From: an uncultured Acidaminococcus sp.
GTDB taxonomy: Bacteria > Bacillota > Negativicutes > Acidaminococcales > Acidaminococcaceae
Assembly: GCA_905213155.1 (NCBI GenBank)
Contig: CAJMHI010000074.1
Coordinates: forward strand, 1-5,874
Direction: 5' to 3'
DNA length: 5,874 bases
Shown here: piece by piece, positions 1 through 5,719 of the stretch
Layout of the letters: each line of letters opens with the position of its first letter
Numbering within the stretch: the first letter of the stretch is position 1
Notes under the pieces: model-generated
What the model saw: the letters and a program-made list of their open reading frames with translations, nothing else
What the model was told of the DNA's origin: nothing
The model's database searches: none
Translations under genes and position numbers: made by a program

Positions 1-55
1 CGGTATGCACGGTGGTGTGAGAGGTCGGCGGGCCATTACCCGCCTCCTACTCGAT
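1..55 (+). mobile_element. Group II intron, 3' end only (part of domain V, all of domain VI)
   Basis: Positions 1-17 fit the 3' strand of domain V: an upper-stem CGGT, a two-base AT bulge, then GCACGGTGG. Domain VI follows as a hairpin: GAG 19-21 pairs with CTC 50-52, AGG 22-24 with CCT 46-48, and GGCGGG 27-32 with CCCGCC 39-44, closing on a CCATTA loop. The pairing leaves a single bulged A at 49, seven bases from a 3' end ending in AT at 55. This matches the branch-point adenosine and the AY 3' splice site of group II introns. The catalytic AGC triad, the earlier domains and any reverse transcriptase gene lie left of the window. The 3' exon should start at 56. The call is based on structure and remembered consensus; no search was run. 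Confidence 0.85.
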
Positions 56-115
56 ACACAACCAGGGTAACCCACGTAGAATCAAACTGTTTTATAAAAG
101 AAAGGAAGGATCATA

Positions 116-934
116 ATGAATTGGCGTAAAGTGATTGCAGGAGCCGTAACCGTTTTGGCTGTGGCCAGTCTTCTAGGCGGATGCGGAAGTGAAAAGAAAG
201 AGGACGCAGCAGAGAAAAAGAGCATTACCGTGGGGATTACACCCGGGTATTCTGAAAAGGTTATGGAAGTGGTAAAGGCGGAAGCAGCAAAACAAGGGCT
301 TACCGTGGAAATCAAAACCTTTTCTGACTATGTGACTCCGGACACGGCGCTGGCCCAAAAAGAAATTGACCTAAATTCCTTCCAGCACGAACCATTCTTG
401 ATGGTATATAACAAAAAGAATGGTACCAATCTGGTCAGTATCGGGAAAACCTATTTGGCACCGCTGCGTTTGTATTCCACGAAAATCAAAGACGTCAAGG
501 CGATTCAGCCTGGTGCTACCATTGCCATTCCGAATGACCCCTCCAATGGGGGACGTGCTATCCTGATGCTGAGTAAACTGGGGCTGTTTAAAATCAATCC
601 GAACGTGAAACCAACGGAACTGACGGTAAACGATGTGACCGATAATCCCAACCAGATTAAACTGGTGGAACTGGAAGCCGCACAGTTGCCCAGGAGCCTG
701 GAGGATACCACTGCATCCGTTATTAATGCAGGGTATGCGCATTCCGCCGGCCTGGCACAGGATCTGGTGATCGCCAAAGAAGATAATACCAGTCCCTATG
801 TCAACATCATCGCTGCCCGGGCAGAAGACAAGGACAACCCTACATATAAGAAGTTTGTACAAATTTTCCAAAGCCAACCGGTAAAAGACTATATACTTAA
901 AGAATGCAAAGGGGATTTGGAACCCGCATTTTAA
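116..934 (+). CDS. metQ: MetQ/NlpA-family methionine-binding lipoprotein
   Basis: This is the substrate-binding lipoprotein of a MetNIQ-type ABC importer for methionine. It is anchored on the outer face of the cytoplasmic membrane and delivers ligand to the MetI permease. The 272 residues are the usual family length. A lipoprotein signal covers residues 1-22, with lipobox LGGC and lipidated Cys23 followed by a charged linker. The binding domain starts near residue 37 (ITVGITPG). Family hallmarks are FSDYV-PDTALAQ (69-81), SFQHEPF (88-94), IAIPNDPSNGGRA (136-148), QLPRSLED (190-197), VINAGYA (202-208) and the YVNII stretch (228-232). Phe89, His91, Arg147, Asn204 and Asn230 correspond to positions that usually contact methionine in this family. 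ATG 116 is preceded by AAGGAAGGA (102-110) at good spacing. metN and metI are absent here. D-methionine or another amino acid is possible as substrate. Confidence 0.95.
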   Translation: MNWRKVIAGAVTVLAVASLLGGCGSEKKEDAAEKKSITVGITPGYSEKVMEVVKAEAAKQGLTVEIKTFSDYVTPDTALAQKEIDLNSFQHEPFLMVYNKKNGTNLVSIGKTYLAPLRLYSTKIKDVKAIQPGATIAIPNDPSNGGRAILMLSKLGLFKINPNVKPTELTVNDVTDNPNQIKLVELEAAQLPRSLEDTTASVINAGYAHSAGLAQDLVIAKEDNTSPYVNIIAARAEDKDNPTYKKFVQIFQSQPVKDYILKECKGDLEPAF

Positions 935-952
935 GGAGGCAGGCGTTTCTTT

Positions 953-2284
953 ATGACATTGACGAAACTTGATTTAAACTATGCTGATCATTTGCAGCAG
1001 CTTGTGCGGTGCGCTACTGTTTCCAATGCAGATGTACAAAAGGTCAACTGGCAGGAATTTAAAAAGCAGCAAGATCTTCTTCAAGCTTTTTATCCTGCCG
1101 TGTTTCGGGAAATGCAGGTAGAACACGTGGGTCAAGCTGGCTTGCAGCTCTATCTGAAAGGCACCAAAGATGAGAAAAAGCCACTGCTGCTTATGGCGCA
1201 TCAAGATGTGGTAGAAACAGGGGACACTGCGCAATGGAAATTTCCTTCTTTTAGCGGCGTCCTGCTTGATGACTGCGTTTGCGGCCGGGGTACGACGGAC
1301 TGCAAGCACCTGCTTTTGGCAGAATTGGAAGCCGTAGAAGCCCTGCTACAGGAAGGATGGCGTCCGGAGTATGATCTCTACTTGTCTTTTGGATACAGTG
1401 AAGAAGTGTATCTGGAAAACGATGTGGACGGGGCCGAAAAATTGGCCCGCAACCTGGAGCAAAAGGGAGTCCGGTTAGGCCTTGTGATTGACGAAGGCGG
1501 CAGCGTTGTCCCGGAAGGAAAGTTCCTGGCAGCTCGCATGGGTCTGGCGGAAAAATCCCCTGTGAATTATGAAATCTATCAAAATTCTCCGGGCGGCCAT
1601 TCCAGCAAGCCGGGAAAAGGAACGGCATTAGGGGCTGTGGCAAAAGCCATCGTAGCCATTGAAACCCATCCTTTTCCCTATCGCTTGACACCACTTGCGA
1701 AAGCCCAGCTGCAGGCTACAGCCCCTTTAAAAGAAGGAAAAGTTGCGGAATATTACGCCGATCCGGAAAAATATTGGGATGCTATTTGTGATTTGGCGCA
1801 GCAGGACCCGGAACTGGACGCGTTACTTCATACCACGATTGCTTTTACCATGGCAAGTGCCAGCAAACAGCCTAATGTACTGCCTAGCCGGGCTGCCGCA
1901 CAAATGAGCGTGCGTGTCTTGCAAGGGGATACGGTAGCGTCTTGTATGGAGTATTTTAAACAATTCTTACCGGAAGGTGTAAAAATCCGCCATGTATCCG
2001 GAAAAGACCCGCTGCCGGCATCCGATCCCAACAGCAGAGGGGTAAGGCTGGCAGAGAGTATACTCAAAGAACAATATGGGGCAAATCTCCAGGCAGTACC
2101 CTTTTTGATGCTGGGAGGGACGGACAGCCACTACTATAAGCGCATAGCAGACAATGTTATGCTATTTAGCGGCTATAAGAAAGACGCCCGTTGGGGACAG
2201 GCCCATCAGGTGAATGAAAAAATCCCTGCGGATGCCATTTCCCCCAGCGTGAGATTTTTTAAAACATTCCTTAAGCGGTATTGA
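953..2284 (+). CDS. M20-family zinc metallopeptidase, carboxypeptidase S / PM20D1-like
   Basis: This is a predicted cytoplasmic dizinc hydrolase of 443 residues that cleaves a peptide or N-acyl amino acid bond. The M20 centre is visible: HxD in MAHQDVV (His83, Asp85), bridging Asp116 in GRGTTDCK, the catalytic and ligand glutamates in GYSEEV (Glu150, Glu151), Asp180 in VIDEGG, and the last ligand His418 in AHQVNEK. GGHSSKP (214-220) marks the lid/dimerisation domain, whose His216 usually completes the active site of the partner subunit. GGTDSHYY (388-395) matches the GGTDSRHY block of the CPS1/PM20D1 branch. There is no signal peptide. AAGGAGG (933-939) overlaps the metQ stop and lies 13 bases before the ATG, so the two genes are probably cotranscribed. 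An M20 peptidase beside metQ is also known in streptococcal met operons, which suggests a role in freeing methionine from imported derivatives. The exact substrate is unknown. Confidence 0.9.
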   Translation: MTLTKLDLNYADHLQQLVRCATVSNADVQKVNWQEFKKQQDLLQAFYPAVFREMQVEHVGQAGLQLYLKGTKDEKKPLLLMAHQDVVETGDTAQWKFPSFSGVLLDDCVCGRGTTDCKHLLLAELEAVEALLQEGWRPEYDLYLSFGYSEEVYLENDVDGAEKLARNLEQKGVRLGLVIDEGGSVVPEGKFLAARMGLAEKSPVNYEIYQNSPGGHSSKPGKGTALGAVAKAIVAIETHPFPYRLTPLAKAQLQATAPLKEGKVAEYYADPEKYWDAICDLAQQDPELDALLHTTIAFTMASASKQPNVLPSRAAAQMSVRVLQGDTVASCMEYFKQFLPEGVKIRHVSGKDPLPASDPNSRGVRLAESILKEQYGANLQAVPFLMLGGTDSHYYKRIADNVMLFSGYKKDARWGQAHQVNEKIPADAISPSVRFFKTFLKRY

Positions 2285-2306
2285 TGGAGAAATAGAAAAG
2301 ACAAAC

Positions 2307-2350
2307 ATAAAGCGAGAGAAACCTCTACTAGGAGATTTCTCTCGCTTTAT
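2307..2350. terminator. Bidirectional intrinsic terminator between convergent genes
   Basis: A 15-bp perfect stem pairs 2307-2321 (ATAAAGCGAGAGAAA) with 2336-2350. After one C/A mismatch come three more pairs (2323-2325 with 2332-2334) around the six-base loop TACTAG. On the + strand the stem ends in CTTTATTAGTT. On the - strand it is followed by GTTTGTCTTTTC. It can therefore stop both the metQ-peptidase transcript and the opposing ATPase transcript. The right arm ends on the first base of the ATPase stop codon complement (2350-2352), so the two units are packed as tightly as possible. Confidence 0.9.
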
Positions 2351-3984
2351 TAGTTCGTAGGCAGCTTTTTGATCCGTTGTTCCAAAATGGCACGGGATAA
2401 GCTCACGGAAGTGGGACTTCCCGTTGCCGCTGCAAGCGACTTCTCCGCCATCGCCTGCAACAGGCTTTGCTGCACCAGATCCTGCAATGCAGCGCCTGTG
2501 TATCCTTTTGTCTCTTTTGCCAGTTGGGGCAAGGAGAGAGTATCGTTTATCTTGATGGTAGCGCAAGCATTCTGCAAAATTTCCAAGCGGCTTTTTTCAT
2601 CCGGTAAGGGAAGCTCCAGCTGCAGCGCTAAACGACCCGGCCGCAGCACAGAAGGGTCCAGTAGATCTGGACGGTTGGTAGCGGCCAGGATAAGAACATC
2701 CCGGCCCCTAAGCCCATCAATTTCGGCTAAGAACTGGCTGACAATACGGCTGGCAGCATATCCGTCGCTGTCGCTACCGCTCCGGCGGGGGAGAAAGGCA
2801 TCCAATTCATCGAAAAATAGCAAACATGGAGCCAGCTGCCGGGCTTTTCGGAAGATCTCCCGGATGCTGCGCTCGGAATCCCCCAGCCATTTGGAGAAAA
2901 GTTCCGGCCCTTTGACAGTGATACAGTTTACTTTTCCCTTGTTTTCATAGGCCAGCGCATTGGCCAGCAGGGTTTTGCCGCAGCCAGAGTGGCCGGTAAG
3001 CAGGATGCCTCGTGGCAGGATGAATCTATTTTTATTGTCTCTATCAAGCAAAAGATCCATCCAGAGCTGTAGCAGTTTCTTTTCTTTGGCAAGGCCTGCG
3101 ATATCCGTCCAGTGAGTTTCTGGTATTTCCCTTGCAATATCCCGGTTGCCAGAGACTTCCATGCCAGAAAGAGCCTTGCGGAAATTTTCCAAGGATACTT
3201 TTTGCTGTGATAAGGGGATACGTTTTTCGAGAGAACGTACTGCTTCTTCATGGATCCGCTGCATGACCGCTTCCTGGCACAATAGCGCCAGATCGGCTCC
3301 CATAAACCCAGGAGTCAAGTCTGCGACCAAATCTAGATCTACATCGCTTTCCAGCGGTATGTTCCGGGTGTGTATTTGAAGGATTTCCACACGTCCTTCG
3401 TGATTTGGTGCTGCAATGGCAATCTCCCTATCCAGCCGGCCAGGTCGCCGCAGGGCAGGATCCAGTGCATTCGGGCGATTGGTTGCTCCAATAACCAGTA
3501 TGTTACCACGCTCTTCCACTCCATCCAGCAGCGCCAACAGTTCAGATACCAGGCGCTTTTCGGCTTCTCCAGCGATTTCTTCCCGACGGGGTGCCAGTGC
3601 ATCAATCTCATCAAAAAAGATGATGGAGCAGGGGTAATCTTTTGCCTCTTGGAAAATTTCCTGCAGCGCTGCCTCGGATTCCCCATAATGCTGCCGGATA
3701 ATTTCCGCAGAATTGATGGGGATGAAATGCGCTCCCGTAGAATTGGCCAGCGTCCGGGCAATCAGCGTTTTCCCGCAGCCGGGCGGACCATAGAGAAGTA
3801 ATCCCCGGGGCGGATGGATGCCGAAATGGGCGAAAAGTTCTGGATGGTGCAGAGGCAATTCTACCATATCCCTGATTTCCTGGAGTTCCTTGGAAAGACC
3901 CCCAATTTGCGCATAAGAGGCAGTAGAAGATGGCCTTTGCTGACTTTTCCTGTGGGAAAGAAGCCATTTACAGGGGTATTTCAT
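2350..3984 (-). CDS. CDC48/p97-like protein with two AAA+ modules, no N-domain
   Basis: This 544-residue protein carries two complete AAA+ ATPase modules and belongs to the CDC48/VCP class of hexameric unfoldases. Module 1 (about 25-275) has Walker A GPPGCGKT (66-73), Walker B IIFFDEID (121-128), sensor-1 Asn169 in GATNRP and arginine fingers Arg180 and Arg183. Module 2 (about 290-540) has Walker A GHSGCGKT (331-338), Walker B LLFFDELD (388-395), sensor-1 Asn437 and Arg448/Arg451. Pore-loop aromatics are present (HYG at 99-101, KWLG at 365-368). Only about 24 residues precede module 1, so the CDC48 substrate/adaptor domain is missing; p97 itself is about 800 residues. No membrane segment or protease domain is seen. 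Start ATG 3984 has GGAG (3992-3995) seven bases upstream. It begins 15 bases after the membrane-protein gene, implying cotranscription and a shared task. ATPase activity is a safe inference; the substrate is not known. Confidence 0.93.
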   Translation of the reverse strand: MKYPCKWLLSHRKSQQRPSSTASYAQIGGLSKELQEIRDMVELPLHHPELFAHFGIHPPRGLLLYGPPGCGKTLIARTLANSTGAHFIPINSAEIIRQHYGESEAALQEIFQEAKDYPCSIIFFDEIDALAPRREEIAGEAEKRLVSELLALLDGVEERGNILVIGATNRPNALDPALRRPGRLDREIAIAAPNHEGRVEILQIHTRNIPLESDVDLDLVADLTPGFMGADLALLCQEAVMQRIHEEAVRSLEKRIPLSQQKVSLENFRKALSGMEVSGNRDIAREIPETHWTDIAGLAKEKKLLQLWMDLLLDRDNKNRFILPRGILLTGHSGCGKTLLANALAYENKGKVNCITVKGPELFSKWLGDSERSIREIFRKARQLAPCLLFFDELDAFLPRRSGSDSDGYAASRIVSQFLAEIDGLRGRDVLILAATNRPDLLDPSVLRPGRLALQLELPLPDEKSRLEILQNACATIKINDTLSLPQLAKETKGYTGAALQDLVQQSLLQAMAEKSLAAATGSPTSVSLSRAILEQRIKKLPTN

Positions 3985-3999
3985 GATGTGACTCCATGA

Positions 4000-4965
4000 T
4001 CAAACCCGATGGCCGATAGCGGTACGGGAACTATTTTCTACGCCGATACTTGTGGTAATCTTTTGCCCAAATGGAAAGGGGTTACGCCCCAGAATAATGT
4101 TCATGACAGCACCGGAGTGAATCACGGCTACAAGACAGGAGATAATACCCAGCAATTGGGTTACGGCAGGGGAGAACATTCCATTAATTGCGAAAATCGC
4201 CGGCATTCCGCAGAAACTGAAGGCCCCAATATAGCAGAACGGCATCAGGAATAAAATTAACAGGCTTCTCCAACCGTTGAACCAATCCCGGAAACGGTAT
4301 GCCAAAGATGCACTAAGGAATAGAGCAGCCACGTTCACAAACATCCACCAGCAGGGGAAGTGCCGGAACAGCACCAAAGGCTGGTTACCATAATAGGTAT
4401 AGATACCACCGTAGCCGAGCAACAATTCCTCTACGACAATATCGGAAATAGCGGATAAGAGCAGGCAACCCCAAAGTTTCAGGGTACTGATGTGACGCAG
4501 CAGTGCCGCATAGAGCAGATAGCCTAAAATAGCGCCAAAGGCCCACCACATAATAGCTACATACCAGTCAAATTCACGGCCCATAAGGATAAACATAATA
4601 TCTCTCAGTTGATGGGACTGGGACCAGTAGACGCCGCCCAGATAATTATCCACGGCTTCCGGCACAACGCAGGCAGCGGCACCTAACACCATGCCGATGG
4701 GTACCGTAGATCTGTATTTCCAGCTATCCCGTGCGGCCACGATCATGAAGAATAACGCAATGGCCAGCATAATCATCGTAGAAACAAAAACATGCTCTGG
4801 ATTCTGAGGAAATAGATTGTTGGGAGGAATCGGGGTAAGATATTGGGGATCCGTGGCAGTCTGGGCGACTCCTTTAGTAGCCGCGAACGCTGTTGACAGG
4901 CCGCCTGTTAAAAAGGCAGTAAGTCCCAATAACGAAAGATTTCTTGTAACCATAGTGAGTTTCAT
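4000..4965 (-). CDS. Polytopic membrane protein of unknown function
   Basis: I do not recognise this 321-residue protein. Residues 1-29 look like a cleavable signal peptide: Lys/Arg near the start, a hydrophobic core at 10-25, and an AFAA site before Thr30. A polar, proline-rich stretch (31-57) would then be extracytoplasmic. About seven hydrophobic segments follow, roughly at 58-78, 87-103, 134-156, 162-184, 203-223, 232-260 and 266-291. Acidic and aromatic residues in or next to membrane segments stand out: PEAVDNYLGGVYW (102-114), SDIVVEELLLGYGG (174-187), the paired tryptophans 140-141 and 206-207, and YTYYGNQP (189-196). These could line a substrate or proton site. The 30-residue longer reading from 5055 is rejected because AAGGAG lies nine bases before ATG 4965. 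The gene lies between a TetR gene with its own terminator and the double-AAA ATPase gene. A transporter or a membrane-bound enzyme are both open. Confidence 0.85.
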   Translation of the reverse strand: MKLTMVTRNLSLLGLTAFLTGGLSTAFAATKGVAQTATDPQYLTPIPPNNLFPQNPEHVFVSTMIMLAIALFFMIVAARDSWKYRSTVPIGMVLGAAACVVPEAVDNYLGGVYWSQSHQLRDIMFILMGREFDWYVAIMWWAFGAILGYLLYAALLRHISTLKLWGCLLLSAISDIVVEELLLGYGGIYTYYGNQPLVLFRHFPCWWMFVNVAALFLSASLAYRFRDWFNGWRSLLILFLMPFCYIGAFSFCGMPAIFAINGMFSPAVTQLLGIISCLVAVIHSGAVMNIILGRNPFPFGQKITTSIGVENSSRTAIGHRV

Positions 4966-4974
4966 ACAAAACAT

Positions 4975-4980
4975 CTCCTT
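4975..4980 (-). promoter_or_regulatory. Ribosome binding site that fixes the membrane-protein start
   Basis: The minus strand reads AAGGAG here, followed directly by ATG at 4974 and, nine bases after the AAGGAG, by ATG at 4965. Both ATGs are in the same frame. The first touches the Shine-Dalgarno sequence and cannot be used efficiently, so translation should begin at 4965. This also places the hydrophobic signal sequence right at the N terminus, as expected. Confidence 0.8.
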
Positions 4981-4982
4981 AT

Positions 4983-5012
4983 AGTACTGTAAATGTACTT
5001 TTAAGTACTCAA
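4983..5012. repeat. Three GTACT repeats at helical spacing, likely regulatory
   Basis: GTACT occurs at 4984-4988, 4995-4999 and 5005-5009, offset by 11 and 10 bases. The outer two are complete AGTACT palindromes 21 bp apart. They occupy the short space between the tetR terminator and the membrane-protein ribosome binding site, where the promoter of the membrane protein-ATPase unit must lie. No good -35/-10 pair is visible; the best is TTACCC/TACATT with a 17-base spacer, only four of six matches at -10. The phasing on one DNA face suggests a protein-binding array, possibly for the upstream TetR. The repeats are seen directly; the role is inferred. Confidence 0.45.
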
Positions 5013-5018
5013 ATGGGT

Positions 5019-5059
5019 AAAAAAGTAAGTGCGTCAACGACACACTTGGTGGCACTTAC
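5019..5059 (-). terminator. Intrinsic terminator of the tetR gene
   Basis: On the minus strand GTAAGTGC (5059-5052) pairs with GCACTTAC (5032-5025) to form an 8-bp stem. A possible inner CAA/TTG pairing narrows the 19-base loop. The second arm is followed at once by TTTTTT (5024-5019). It starts 16 bases after the tetR stop codon. It should separate tetR from the downstream membrane-protein gene, which then needs its own promoter. The large loop makes it weaker than the convergent terminator at 2307-2350, so partial read-through is plausible. Confidence 0.7.
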
Positions 5060-5074
5060 AACTGCTATCTGGAA

Positions 5075-5629
5075 TCAGGAAGGTTCCAGGATACCATTAA
5101 AAAGCAGGTCTTCCAAATTTTCCACAGCTTCTTTATAGGTCAGATTGTGACTGGCAAGGAACCGGGCGTCCAGCATTGCTTCCGTGGATACATACAGGGC
5201 ACGCTGTACTACCGCTAAATTAATCGGCCTGAACTCTCCTGCGTCCACACCCTTTTGCAAGAGATTCGTCACATAGTCTACCTGATCTCCGTAAAAAACT
5301 TCCAGCTTTATGTATTCCTCCGGGTAGGAAAATTCCAGATCCCGGTATAATCCGCTGGAGAAAATTGGGCTCATCAGGTTAATGTAGCATTCCACAAAAT
5401 GCCGGATCTTTTCTGCCGGACTGCCAGCAGTATTGCCTTTTTTTAAGTCCTGCTGGTAAGTTTTGATGCGGTAGGAGAGCATTTCATGAACCAACGCATC
5501 TTTAGAGGCAAAAACCTTGTAGATGGATGTCTTGCTCATATGGGCCCTGCGGGCAATATCAGCCATGGTAAAGCGTAACGAGTGGACGGCAGCTTCCTCC
5601 CAGGCTGTTTCTATAATTTTTTCTTTCAT
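5075..5629 (-). CDS. TetR/AcrR-family transcriptional regulator
   Basis: This is a 184-residue one-component regulator of typical TetR length. The N-terminal DNA-binding domain spans about 1-47. Its helix-turn-helix reads FTMADIARRAHMSKTSIYKVFASKDALV (20-47), with the family's IARRA, the turn and the SIYKVF recognition helix followed by SKDAL. The rest (about 50-184) is an all-helical ligand-binding and dimerisation region that diverges from named subfamilies, so the inducer cannot be predicted. ATG 5629 is preceded by AAGGGA about nine bases upstream. The gene has a consensus promoter with a palindrome near the start of transcription, pointing to autorepression. The downstream membrane-protein and ATPase genes run in the same direction and are the obvious further targets, although a terminator lies between. 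Confidence 0.93.
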   Translation of the reverse strand: MKEKIIETAWEEAAVHSLRFTMADIARRAHMSKTSIYKVFASKDALVHEMLSYRIKTYQQDLKKGNTAGSPAEKIRHFVECYINLMSPIFSSGLYRDLEFSYPEEYIKLEVFYGDQVDYVTNLLQKGVDAGEFRPINLAVVQRALYVSTEAMLDARFLASHNLTYKEAVENLEDLLFNGILEPS

Positions 5630-5664
5630 GGGGCAGCTTCCCTTCTTTTGAATTGAGTACCAGA

Positions 5665-5676
5665 AAGATTAATCTT
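5665..5676. promoter_or_regulatory. Palindromic operator candidate for TetR autoregulation
   Basis: AAGATTAATCTT is a perfect 12-bp palindrome. Imperfect TACC (5658-5661) and GGTA (5677-5680) flanks lie outside it with unequal spacing. It sits about 10-20 bases downstream of the predicted tetR transcription start, where a bound dimer would block RNA polymerase. Palindromes in this position are typical of TetR-family autorepression. Binding is inferred, not shown. Confidence 0.6.
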
Positions 5677-5690
5677 GGTATCTTGTGGAC

Positions 5691-5719
5691 ATTATAGGGC
5701 TGGAAATTTTTCCTGTCAA
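5691..5719 (-). promoter_or_regulatory. Consensus sigma-70/sigma-A promoter of tetR
   Basis: On the minus strand TTGACA (5719-5714) is followed by exactly 17 bases and TATAAT (5696-5691). Both hexamers are perfect consensus. Transcription should start near 5684, giving a 5' leader of about 55 bases before ATG 5629. The spacer holds the inverted repeat GGAAA-N2-TTTCC (5702-5713), and the AAGATTAATCTT palindrome follows the start site. So strong a promoter on a regulator gene makes sense only if it is normally repressed. Confidence 0.88.

Noticed and set aside
56..115. A methionine riboswitch or promoter directly before metQ
   Set aside because: Only 60 bases are available between the intron end and the ATG. 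There is no S-box structure, and TATAAA at 93-98 has no matching -35 element.
58..115. C-terminal fragment of an upstream gene (frame ending at TAA 113-115)
   Set aside because: The 19 codons before the stop do not resemble a MetI C terminus or any family I recognise, so a split gene cannot be claimed.
371..877. A 168-residue open frame on the minus strand inside metQ
   Set aside because: It is antisense to a clear metQ, has no family features and no ribosome binding site that stands out.
1251..1694. A 147-residue minus-strand frame inside the M20 peptidase gene
   Set aside because: It lies opposite conserved M20 motifs and shows no recognisable protein features.
3370..3801. Open frames on the plus strand opposite the ATPase (also near 2369-2950 and 3416-3637)
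   Set aside because: They mirror highly conserved AAA motifs on the other strand and show biased, low-complexity composition, so they are shadows.
4966..5055. A 30-residue N-terminal extension of the membrane protein
   Set aside because: It would run through the tetR terminator and the GTACT array. A good ribosome binding site at 4975-4980 and a signal peptide support the start at 4965.
5025..5059. The GTAAGTGC inverted repeat read as a TetR operator
   Set aside because: The run of six T directly after the second arm and its position 16 bases after the tetR stop fit a terminator better, although a double role is not excluded.
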